DNA of 6,170 bases from Deltaproteobacteria bacterium (GTDB lineage Bacteria; Desulfobacterota; DSM-4660; Desulfatiglandales; HGW-15): the NCBI GenBank assembly GCA_019308525.1, contig JAFDIC010000247.1, positions 1-6,170 of the forward strand. The letters are read 5' to 3'. A model generated the notes under the pieces. It saw nothing but the letters and a program-made list of their open reading frames with translations, did not search any database and was not told the origin of the DNA. The position numbers and the translations under genes are program-made. Below are positions 1 through 5,702 of this stretch, one piece after another. Position 1 is the first letter of the stretch, and every line of letters begins with the position of its first letter.

Positions 1-491
1 ATGATATCGCCCGGGCAGCCCGTGTCAACAAGGCGACCATATATTACCATTTCAAGAACAAGATGGCCGTCTTTTTTGAGATTACGGTGAGCGCCATCTA
101 TGAGATCATGGCCCAGGCAAGGCCGATCGTAGACTCCGAAATGACACCAGAGAAGAAACTGGAAGCGCTCATAGACAACCATATCCGGTGGTTGATCTCC
201 CATCCTGGGAGGGTGGGGTTTTATCCCCTCTTGAAGTTGAACCTGACGCCCAAGCTTTTTTCCGACTACTTGAAGGCAAGGGATGAATACTTGGCCCTAT
301 TCCAGAAGGTCATCGACGAAGGGGTCTTGAAGGGGTATTATCACCACCTGAACCGCCGATATGATGCGCTGTTCATAGTCACGTTCCTGAACAATATAGT
401 TCAACGTACTGAGTCTTGTCAGGGCTTGTCCAATGAGGAAATCGTCCGATCCGCCTTCAACTTGATTTCACAGGCATTGAAAAACCCCTAG
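1..491 (+). CDS. TetR/AcrR-family transcriptional regulator, 5' end cut by window
   Basis: The reading frame is open from base 3 to a TAG stop at 489-491, giving 162 visible residues; the real start lies left of the window. The first 20 residues are the second half of a TetR helix-turn-helix: DIARAARVNKATIYYHFKNK, with the family hallmark YYHFKNK. An internal ATG at base 63 falls just after this motif, so starting there would remove the DNA-binding domain. The rest is a mostly helical ligand-binding and dimerisation domain, and its end is at a natural place for the family. TetR proteins usually repress transcription until a small ligand binds; the ligand cannot be read from this sequence. Family is confident, target genes unknown. 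The gene converges on the radical SAM remnant and overlaps it by three bases at the stops. Confidence 0.9.
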   Translation, partial: DIARAARVNKATIYYHFKNKMAVFFEITVSAIYEIMAQARPIVDSEMTPEKKLEALIDNHIRWLISHPGRVGFYPLLKLNLTPKLFSDYLKARDEYLALFQKVIDEGVLKGYYHHLNRRYDALFIVTFLNNIVQRTESCQGLSNEEIVRSAFNLISQALKNP

Positions 492-901
492 TAGAACTCC
501 GGACAGCAGGTCATATCTCCGCCCGTGAAGGCCACGATGTTCCTCGCAGGGCCGAATCCCTGGGGACTCAGAAGGATTGAATCCGGTTTCAGGACTCCCG
601 GGCAGGAGCGTGAGCGACGACCATGGGTAACACAGCTCCCGCAGCACCGGCAGGTCTCTTGCGCATGCCAGGCAGTCGCTCTTCCCCTGGCCTCTTCAAG
701 ATTAACGAATCTCTCGTATTCCAAGCATTTTTTCAGTATATCCCCTGGTGAATACCAGGTCCCGTCTCTTACCTTGCTGAAATACCATGAGTGACATTTC
801 CGACATGAGAAATTGCACCCGGACTGGTAGATGGATAGGTAGTTCTCGGGTCGTGAGAGGTGAACGGAGGTTATAAGGCGGTACGGTACCCCCTTTTTCA
901 T
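488..901 (-). pseudogene. Radical SAM protein with extra cysteine cluster, 3'-truncated
   Basis: The frame begins at the ATG at 901, the first start after an in-frame TGA six bases upstream, and encodes 137 residues. Residues 29-36 are C-N-F-S-C-R-K-C, the CX3CX2C motif that binds the SAM-cleaving 4Fe-4S cluster, followed by an aromatic-rich HSWYF. Residues 84-100 hold five more cysteines (CRCCGSC, then CPG), resembling an extra Fe-S site inserted in the barrel. Residues 127-129 are GGD, equivalent to the GGE SAM-binding motif, followed by TCCPEFY and a TAG stop. Radical SAM barrels usually need about 200 residues or more, so the second half is missing and no continuation appears downstream, where the antisense of TetR begins. 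It lies 56 bases after the DUF72 gene, probably as the last gene of the AOR operon. The Shine-Dalgarno is weak. It might mature a cofactor or protein of the AOR module, but the visible product is probably non-functional. Confidence 0.75.
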
Positions 902-957
902 GTTTCAATGTGGCCTGGCAAGCAGTTCTGCGCTTACCGTCTGTCTTGACGAGACAT

Positions 958-2016
958 CTACCTGGCGGAAAGCCCTGTTTCTTGATCTGGCATTTTGCTG
1001 ATTCCATGATTATCAGCTAGCTTCCTGGCGATTTCCTTTGCTATCAGAGGTGCGTTTCCCCCGGCCCGGTTGTTGATGATAACGTTTGTCTGGATACCAT
1101 CCCTTACGGCCTCTCTTACAATGTCCACTGTATCGGGGATCATGCCGGGGCTGATCATTCCATCCACAAGCCTGTCAAAGGGGAATGCCTTTGCATAGGC
1201 TTCTTCATATCTCATCCCCCGGGGCGTCATCAATCGAATGATACACTGTCTTCCCGAGTTGAGGAAGCGTTTACCACACCTGAGGAACTGTTTTCGCAAG
1301 GGCGGGAGCCAGGTCCAATGGGAGAATACATGCCCAATCCCGTGTTTCTGAAGAAGATCGAAGTATGGACTCGCGTAATAGGATTCAGTCCTGGTCTCTA
1401 CGTGGTAGCGGGTATCCCCGGGTAGCTCGGAAAAGAACTTGTCCAGGCCATCCACATATTCCTTTGGAGGCGTACGGTCTTTCTTGGGCTGATATTCCTG
1501 TTCAAAAACAAAACCGCTGATCAGGTCTCCCAGGATTTTTGTTGCAGGATCATAGAATTGCCTGGTAAAGATATCCGGGTTAAGGTAATCAGGATTGTCT
1601 ATGAACTTGCCGCCGGCGCGCAGCCTCCGGGCAAAAACCACCTGGGGTACCTTGAGCACCAGGTGATCATGCTTGGTGAGGAACCTTCGGTAAGTCTGGA
1701 GCACACGGTAGCTCTGGGTAGGTTCAAGGTTTTTGTCCAGCAATGTGCTGTAAAAGGTATAGTCAATTTCGAGGACGGAGAAGTGCGTAAAATACTCTCT
1801 GACGCACTCTACGGGCAGAACCTCTTCCTTGAAGGATTTACCTCCAACAACCTTGCTCCTGGCATTCGGCCTGTATCGCCCAGGGGTGTAAATCTGCCCG
1901 ATCCACCCCGCGTACCTGTCGCTTGCCGTACCCAGGAACACCTTTGGATGAATATCACGAAAGTAGAAGTTATGGATTCCTTGCGTATCAGTGTCCTGAT
2001 TCATTGGACCGGCCAT
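958..2016 (-). CDS. DUF72 (YecE-like) family protein, long form
   Basis: From the ATG at 2016 the product is 352 residues, ending in TAG at 958-960. It matches the DUF72 TIM-barrel-like pattern throughout: an N-terminal LGTASDRYAGW strand (about residues 28-38, where the family has GTSGW), EIDYTFY (83-89; family EINSTFY), LKVP (121-124; family VKAP), VETR (206-209; family VEFR) and NNRAGG (315-320; family NNDAGG). The reaction of DUF72 proteins is not established. At about 350 residues it is longer than the common forms of roughly 240-280. The frame is open upstream to 2262, but that part is antisense-free shadow of the AOR tail in another frame and shows no family signal. Other possible starts are ATG 2004 and TTG 2043, the latter with an AAGG eight bases ahead; the chosen ATG has no clear ribosome site, so the start is uncertain. 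It sits 55 bases after the AOR stop and is probably co-transcribed with it. Confidence 0.82.
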   Translation of the reverse strand: MAGPMNQDTDTQGIHNFYFRDIHPKVFLGTASDRYAGWIGQIYTPGRYRPNARSKVVGGKSFKEEVLPVECVREYFTHFSVLEIDYTFYSTLLDKNLEPTQSYRVLQTYRRFLTKHDHLVLKVPQVVFARRLRAGGKFIDNPDYLNPDIFTRQFYDPATKILGDLISGFVFEQEYQPKKDRTPPKEYVDGLDKFFSELPGDTRYHVETRTESYYASPYFDLLQKHGIGHVFSHWTWLPPLRKQFLRCGKRFLNSGRQCIIRLMTPRGMRYEEAYAKAFPFDRLVDGMISPGMIPDTVDIVREAVRDGIQTNVIINNRAGGNAPLIAKEIARKLADNHGISKMPDQETGLSAR

Positions 2017-2071
2017 AACAGAATGTCTTGGAACACTCGGCAAAGGCCTAACCTTTACCCCATGATTCAGG

Positions 2072-3958
2072 TCAAGGGGTTGTTGCCAGGTGCTCGATTC
2101 CCAGTTCCTCCAATCTCCCGGGAATTGGAACCCCCGAATCGTCCCAGCCCATGAGCCTGTAATAGTAACGTTTTGCCCTGTCCATGTCTGTGGCATTGAG
2201 GGCCTTGTCCGCCAGGGGACCCTTCCTGGTGGGTTGGAAGAAGCGGACCGGAAGTTGATCATCCGCTTCTGTCATGCCTTCCCGGACATTGAACATTCGG
2301 CACATGGTGAGAATGCGTTCAGAAACCCTCACCTGCTCCATGACGCTCGTCTCCCACCCCGTCACCGCCGAAATAAGCCTTGAGATCTGTGTGTAAGAAT
2401 AGGGGAGGAAATCGCACAGGACCAGGGAATCGCAAATGATTCGCTTCGACTGAAGCACCTTGAAAAGCGCTACCTTGCGGGGCCCGATATCATCCAGTGT
2501 GGCGGGCTCCAGGCCCAGGGGGACGGCATCAGGTATGGTGAGAAAAGGCTGCTGGCCGAAGGAACTGTAAAAGATGTCGATCATGCTGTCCATATGGTCT
2601 GCACCGTGGGGATTCACCATGTATCCAAGAGCGAGGGCCTTACTGAGTCTCGGTTCGTGCATGGGCATTTCCAGCCTTTTCACTTGCATGGCAAACGTGT
2701 CCGCCCCTTTTCCGATTCTCTCAGCAGCCCTGGCAGTACCCTCGGCCAGGATATCGCCGATGCCTTCCCGGCTGGCAATCAACTCGATCGCCTTGAGCAT
2801 GGCATCCGCATTTCCGAATTTCAACTCTAGCCCGCCCACCTGTTCTTGGGTCAACAGCCCGTTCTCAAAACATTCCATGGCAAAGGCGATGGTCATGCCC
2901 GTAGATATGGTATCCAGGGAATTGGCATTGCACAACTGGTTTCCCCTGGCGATGGCCTCAAGGTTATCGATTCCACAGGCCGACCCAAGGGCTGCAAGGG
3001 TTTCGTACTCGGGACCGCCGTAAGATTGATCCACCTGGTAGGGTCCGTCCTTAATCTCCACCGTCTTCTTGCACCTCACCGGGCAGGCAAAACACGAATC
3101 CATGCCTACCCGAATAGTTTCCTTCAGAGTGATGGCGGATATCTTGTCCACCGCCGGGAAGCCGCTGTCTCGGTAGTTCCTCACAGGAAGATTTCCCAGC
3201 TTCTCCAACCGGGGCATGGGGCCGCCGGTCCCAAACTCCGAGAAAGACTTCACCAGTTCCAGGTTGTTCTTGAGCCACCCTCCCAGTTGTTTCACTCCTT
3301 CCGCGTCGGCCACGGCGGGAAGTCTATTCCCGCGCACGGCAACGGCCTTGAGGTTTTTTGAGCCCATGACCGCTCCCATCCCGCCGCGTCCGGCCGCATC
3401 AAACAGGCCGTGCATCACACAGGCATACCTGACCATGTTCTCTCCGGCAGGGCCGATCATGGCAACCCTGATCCTGTCGTCCGCCAGTTCCGAACGTATT
3501 GTTTCCTGGGTTTCTTTTGTGTGTTTGCCCCACAGGTGAGCAGCGTCCCTTATCTCCGCCTCCCCCCCGTGAATCCACAGGTAGACAGGTCTCCTTGCCT
3601 TCCCCTGGATCAGAATGGCATCAAAACCTGCCCGCTTGAGCTGAGACCCCCAGTATTCGCCTGCCTCTGCCTTTGCAATGCCCCCCGTCAGGGGTGACTT
3701 CCCTCCGACTGCGTGACGAGCCGCTCCCCCGAGACCTAGTCCTGTCACCGGACCCAGGGCAAAGACGAGGCTGTTGTCAGGCCCCAGGGGATCGACACCC
3801 GGACTTGTCTCAGTCAAAAGGTAATAGGCAATGAATCCCGTGCCTCCCAGGTACTTTCTGCAAAATGCACTGTCGATCCTCTCAGAATCAACTCTCTCCT
3901 TGGACAGGTCCACTCGAAGCACCCTGCCGTTATAACCGTAGAGTACGCCATTTTCCAT
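2072..3958 (-). CDS. aor: Tungsten-type aldehyde:ferredoxin oxidoreductase (AOR family)
   Basis: The product is 628 residues, a full family length, and likely cytoplasmic since no signal peptide is seen. AOR enzymes oxidise aldehydes to carboxylic acids, or the reverse, with a tungsten bis-pterin cofactor, passing electrons through a 4Fe-4S cluster to ferredoxin. Cluster ligands are visible as C-x2-C-x3-C at residues 289, 292 and 296 (CFACPVRC), plus a distal cysteine at 515 (LVLCDF). Pterin-side motifs include SPLTGG (about 88-93), AGRGGMGAVMGSKNLKA (189-205), GPEYE (315-319), SLDTISTG (about 347-354) and HGADH (451-455). The tail shows the conserved YYxLMGWDxxGxP pattern. An ATG also exists at 3964, but the strong GGAGG there is only three bases away; the ATG at 3958 has nine-base spacing and is preferred. 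The exact aldehyde is unknown. It is first in a likely operon with DUF72 and radical SAM genes. Other AOR-superfamily members such as aromatic acyl-CoA reductase BamB cannot be excluded without a tree. Confidence 0.93.
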   Translation of the reverse strand: MENGVLYGYNGRVLRVDLSKERVDSERIDSAFCRKYLGGTGFIAYYLLTETSPGVDPLGPDNSLVFALGPVTGLGLGGAARHAVGGKSPLTGGIAKAEAGEYWGSQLKRAGFDAILIQGKARRPVYLWIHGGEAEIRDAAHLWGKHTKETQETIRSELADDRIRVAMIGPAGENMVRYACVMHGLFDAAGRGGMGAVMGSKNLKAVAVRGNRLPAVADAEGVKQLGGWLKNNLELVKSFSEFGTGGPMPRLEKLGNLPVRNYRDSGFPAVDKISAITLKETIRVGMDSCFACPVRCKKTVEIKDGPYQVDQSYGGPEYETLAALGSACGIDNLEAIARGNQLCNANSLDTISTGMTIAFAMECFENGLLTQEQVGGLELKFGNADAMLKAIELIASREGIGDILAEGTARAAERIGKGADTFAMQVKRLEMPMHEPRLSKALALGYMVNPHGADHMDSMIDIFYSSFGQQPFLTIPDAVPLGLEPATLDDIGPRKVALFKVLQSKRIICDSLVLCDFLPYSYTQISRLISAVTGWETSVMEQVRVSERILTMCRMFNVREGMTEADDQLPVRFFQPTRKGPLADKALNATDMDRAKRYYYRLMGWDDSGVPIPGRLEELGIEHLATTP

Positions 3959-3964
3959 ATCCAT

Positions 3965-3973
3965 TCACCTCCC
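3965..3973 (-). promoter_or_regulatory. Strong Shine-Dalgarno that decides the AOR start
   Basis: On the minus strand the bases GGGAGGTGA directly abut the ATG at 3964. The GGAGG core is three bases from that ATG but nine bases from the next in-frame ATG at 3958, which favours the second as the start. The difference is only two residues. Confidence 0.7.
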
Positions 3974-4056
3974 GTTTCTGAGCAGCGTGTAAGACACGGG
4001 CACAGCCTGCATCCCCGGGCCCGACCGGGCTTACCGCCAGTAGAGTTACCACGAAA

Positions 4057-4072
4057 TTTGACTTCGGTCAAA
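4057..4072 (-). promoter_or_regulatory. Perfect inverted repeat upstream of AOR, likely operator or hairpin
   Basis: On the plus strand the sequence is TTTGAC-TTCG-GTCAAA: a six-base perfect stem closed by C(TTCG)G, a very stable tetraloop when transcribed from the plus strand. It lies about 95 bases upstream of the AOR start. Read on the minus strand, its right arm contains TTGACC, a five-of-six match to a sigma-70 -35 box, followed after 17 bases by a poor -10 (TAACTC at 4048-4043). A repressor or activator bound to the palindrome would cover this -35. Whether it acts as DNA operator or RNA hairpin cannot be told from sequence. A second small repeat, GCCCG-AC-CGGGC at 4019-4030, lies between it and the gene. 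Confidence 0.45.
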
Positions 4073-4151
4073 AGATTTCCTGGATCAACAAGACACCACG
4101 AGATAAGCAAGCCGGGAGTCGCGATTCTACATGTTCGACGCCCCGTACCGG

Positions 4152-4175
4152 GAGACCACTCACGGTCTCATTTTT
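4152..4175 (+). terminator. Terminator-like hairpin with T-run, plus strand
   Basis: GAGACC (4152-4157) and GGTCTC (4164-4169) form a perfect six-base stem with a six-base loop, followed by ATTTTT on the plus strand. No plus-strand gene lies upstream to need it, so it may stop antisense transcription or be fortuitous. On the minus strand, downstream of the CheR-like gene, the T-run is missing (it becomes an A-run ahead of the hairpin). There an adjacent CCCG-GTA-CGGG hairpin (4142-4152) overlaps the repeat by one base, so it would be at best a weak terminator for that gene. Confidence 0.35.
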
Positions 4176-4225
4176 GGTATTCAGAGCCTGGCCGGTTGAG
4201 GATGCTCGGTGAAGTATTCTGAAGG

Positions 4226-5026
4226 TCAACTAAACTCCTTCAGGAAGAGATCCGAATGCCCTCTCACCTGCTTCAGACCTCCTATTCCCTTTGGAATCTT
4301 TTCGTGGCTACCAATAACGAGATATCCCCCCGCCTCGAGGCGCCCAAGGACCTTTTGAAAGGCGGATGTCTTTGATTCCTCTCCGTAGTAAGTCAGGAGA
4401 TTATTCCGCAGGAAGACAAGGTGGAAGGTCTCTTGAGGCATACTGGAGAGGAGGTTCCCCTGCTTCCAACAGATCCCGTCTTTCAGAGAAGGCTTCACAG
4501 CAAAATTCTGGTTCCCTTGAGCGAGAAAATATCGCCGGTGCATGATTTCTGGGACCTCTTTGAGGCTGCTGCGGGGGTAGACCCCGATCCTTGCCCTGGC
4601 GAGGAATGCCGGGTTCATATCAGTGGCCAGGACCCGGAGTACGGGGACAGGGTTAAGCCCCGGTCTGATCTCTTCCCAAAGGATCTTGAGGGAGTAGACT
4701 TCCTCTCCGCAGCCACACCCCGCACACCATACCGAAAGTCGATCGGTATCGCGGCAGCTCAGTTCAGGCACGATATCCTTCCCAAGGGTTTCCCACAGGG
4801 CACGATCACGAAAGAAGCGACTGATGGAAACCGCCATCATGATCTCACACTGAGCCCTCAGGTCCCTGTCCGTCTCTAGAAGCTGAATATATTCTTCAAC
4901 GCAGCGGCACCCGCACTCTGCCATGTGACGGGCAATCCTCTTCTTGACCCCCTTTCGAACCTTCCTGTATCCCCGCCAGGAGAGCCCGAGAAATTCCAGG
5001 AGCTGTCTGAATGCCATGTCATCCAT
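4226..5026 (-). CDS. Divergent CheR-like SAM-dependent methyltransferase
   Basis: The product is 266 residues, typical of a single-domain CheR. An all-helical N-terminal domain (about 5-75) ends in ISRFFRD (68-74; family VTxFFRD). The Rossmann methyltransferase domain follows, with WCAGCGCGEEVYSL (100-113; family WSAGCSTGEEPYSL) for SAM binding, LATDMNPAFLARARIGVYP (133-151; family ATDI-L-A-G-Y) and LVFLRNNLLTYY (203-214; family FCRNVLIYF). The end has VIGSHE (237-242) instead of the usual GHSE. CheR enzymes methylate glutamates on chemoreceptors, but no receptor, CheB, CheA or CheW gene is nearby and the motifs are divergent, so the substrate is open. Cysteines are frequent (CGCRC at 38-42, CAGCGC at 101-106). 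The ATG at 5026 has AGGG seven bases upstream; an ATG at 5017 is a close alternative. A promoter and a stem-loop leader precede it. The stop is TGA at 4226-4228. Confidence 0.85.
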   Translation of the reverse strand: MDDMAFRQLLEFLGLSWRGYRKVRKGVKKRIARHMAECGCRCVEEYIQLLETDRDLRAQCEIMMAVSISRFFRDRALWETLGKDIVPELSCRDTDRLSVWCAGCGCGEEVYSLKILWEEIRPGLNPVPVLRVLATDMNPAFLARARIGVYPRSSLKEVPEIMHRRYFLAQGNQNFAVKPSLKDGICWKQGNLLSSMPQETFHLVFLRNNLLTYYGEESKTSAFQKVLGRLEAGGYLVIGSHEKIPKGIGGLKQVRGHSDLFLKEFS

Positions 5027-5045
5027 AGGGGCACCCTAACCTTAT

Positions 5046-5100
5046 GCCGGTAACGAGCCTTGTGGCTTGGTAGCCAGTCTCATACTTGGAGGTTACCGGC
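5046..5100 (-). repeat. Nested stem-loop in the leader of the CheR-like gene
   Basis: GCCGGTAAC (5046-5054) and GTTACCGGC (5092-5100) form a perfect nine-base inverted repeat with a 37-base interior. Inside are two competing smaller stems: AGCC-TTGT-GGCT (5056-5067) and TGGCT-TGGT-AGCCA (5063-5076). They share bases 5063-5067, so only one can form at a time. The element ends 19 bases before the ATG at 5026, downstream of the predicted promoter at 5187-5215, so it would lie in the 5' leader of the mRNA. There is no T-run, so it is not a simple terminator. A leader regulator, protein-binding RNA, or DNA recombination or binding site are all possible; no known riboswitch class is recognised. Confidence 0.5.
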
Positions 5101-5186
5101 CTGAGCCTGGGCCAAAGGATTCCGTTCTGCTTCGCGCTCTGCCTGTTTGTGACTGGTGCACAGATTGGGTTTTGGCTCTTGAAGGC

Positions 5187-5215
5187 ATAATACGTTTCGG
5201 CGGTAGAGCATACAA
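5187..5215 (-). promoter_or_regulatory. Candidate sigma-70 promoter for the CheR-like gene
   Basis: On the minus strand TTGTAT (5215-5210) is followed after exactly 17 bases by TATTAT (5192-5187), a five-of-six match to the -10 consensus; the -35 matches three of six. A start near 5180 would give a leader of about 150 bases that includes the stem-loop at 5046-5100. Confidence 0.4.
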
Positions 5216-5406
5216 GATCTGCCTGATTTGTTGGGTGGAAGTCCGCAAGCTCATTGGATGTAAAGTTTTCCACTGAATCATGGGCATGGTGCCAGGGAAA
5301 AGGGAAAGCTCTGCCTTTCGTACTCCCAACTTTTGACCAATTTGGGCATAGCTGCGGATAGTTTAGCGATCAAAACCCAAAAGTGTGCTTCATTCCTTTG
5401 GGATGT

Positions 5407-5426
5407 TTACTTTTTACCGAAAGTAA
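5407..5426. repeat. Perfect inverted repeat, 7-base arms
   Basis: TTACTTT (5407-5413) and AAAGTAA (5420-5426) are perfect complements around a six-base centre, TTACCG. The size suits a dimeric DNA-binding protein site or a small hairpin. It lies in the non-coding stretch about 280 bases ahead of the XRE gene. Its role is unknown. Confidence 0.4.
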
Positions 5427-5459
5427 GGTGTTTCTCCAACCTCATTCGCTCCGATCCTT

Positions 5460-5494
5460 ATCCTTTCCCGCACAACTTTTTCATCGGAAAGGAT
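5460..5494. repeat. Perfect inverted repeat, 9-base arms
   Basis: ATCCTTTCC (5460-5468) and GGAAAGGAT (5486-5494) are perfect complements with a 17-base centre that includes CTTTTTC. A competing pairing exists between GATCCTT (5453-5459) and AAGGATC (5489-5495). No T-run follows on either strand, so a terminator is unlikely. Confidence 0.4.
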
Positions 5495-5623
5495 CACCTA
5501 GGCTTTGAAATTGTAACGGATTGCGAGATTCACTTCAATGCTCTTGAGAGAGTGAAGAAATACCTCGGTATCGCCGTCCTAGAGTGGGGATGTGCCAGAG
5601 CACTCGACGAGTTGTTTTTTTTG

Positions 5624-5652
5624 TTGACAGAGGAGAAATTCTATTTTAAGCA
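5624..5652 (+). promoter_or_regulatory. TTGACA -35 box, possible promoter of the XRE gene
   Basis: A perfect TTGACA at 5624-5629 follows a T-rich tract (5614-5622). At 17-base spacing the -10 position reads TAAGCA, a poor match; a better-looking CATACT (5651-5656) is 21 bases away. The -35 is therefore convincing only by itself. The position, about 75 bases ahead of the XRE start, is right for a promoter. Confidence 0.3.
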
Positions 5653-5675
5653 TACTACATATCTTTTTAAAGAAT

Positions 5676-5690
5676 ACTGAATTTTTCAGT
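5676..5690 (+). promoter_or_regulatory. Palindrome ahead of XRE gene, likely autoregulatory operator
   Basis: ACTGAA (5676-5681), TTT, TTCAGT (5685-5690) is a perfect palindrome with a three-base centre. It ends 12 bases before the XRE start codon and sits downstream of the TTGACA box. XRE-type dimers commonly bind short palindromes of this shape in their own promoters, so autoregulation is the natural guess, but no binding evidence exists here. Confidence 0.45.
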
Positions 5691-5702
5691 TTCACTGGAG
5701 AT

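Larger units (their letters stand above)
5027..5702. other. Gene-poor divergent intergenic stretch with several inverted repeats
   Basis: About 675 bases separate the minus-strand CheR-like gene from the plus-strand XRE gene. The part from roughly 5330 to 5702 is visibly richer in A and T than the flanking genes. The longest plus-strand frame (5333-5680, 115 residues, TTG start without a ribosome site) matches no family I know and has no clear domain, so it is not called as a gene. What the stretch does hold is regulatory-looking: a minus-strand promoter, a nested stem-loop ahead of the CheR-like gene, two further perfect inverted repeats, a TTGACA box and a palindrome ahead of the XRE gene. 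Confidence 0.6.

Noticed and set aside
422..490. Read-through of the radical SAM TAG stop (for example as pyrrolysine)
   Set aside because: The frame beyond the stop gives only about 22 residues antisense to TetR before a TGA, without radical SAM features; other genes here also end in ordinary TAG.
702..1007. Minus-strand frame of 101 residues overlapping the end of DUF72 and the radical SAM gene
   Set aside because: It is a shadow frame; the CX3CX2C radical SAM frame on the same strand is the real one.
2017..2262. Longer DUF72 product of 434 residues starting at 2262
   Set aside because: The extra 82 residues overlap the conserved AOR C-terminus in another frame and show no DUF72 similarity.
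5046..5100. Integron attC site
   Set aside because: The AAC...GTT arms and inner stem recall attC, but the cores do not fit RYYYAAC and GTTRRRY and no integrase or cassette array is present.
5283..5300. Sigma-54 promoter (TGGCAC on the minus strand)
   Set aside because: A TGGCAC -24 element is present but the required GC at -12 is absent at the correct spacing.
5330..5338. CTTTTGACC nine-mer shared with the AOR upstream region (4066-4074, minus)
   Set aside because: Nine bases in a 6 kb window can recur by chance and the second copy lacks the palindrome.
5333..5680. Plus-strand frame of 115 residues starting with TTG
   Set aside because: No ribosome site, no recognised domain, and it runs through two perfect inverted repeats in an A+T-rich stretch; not enough support for a gene.
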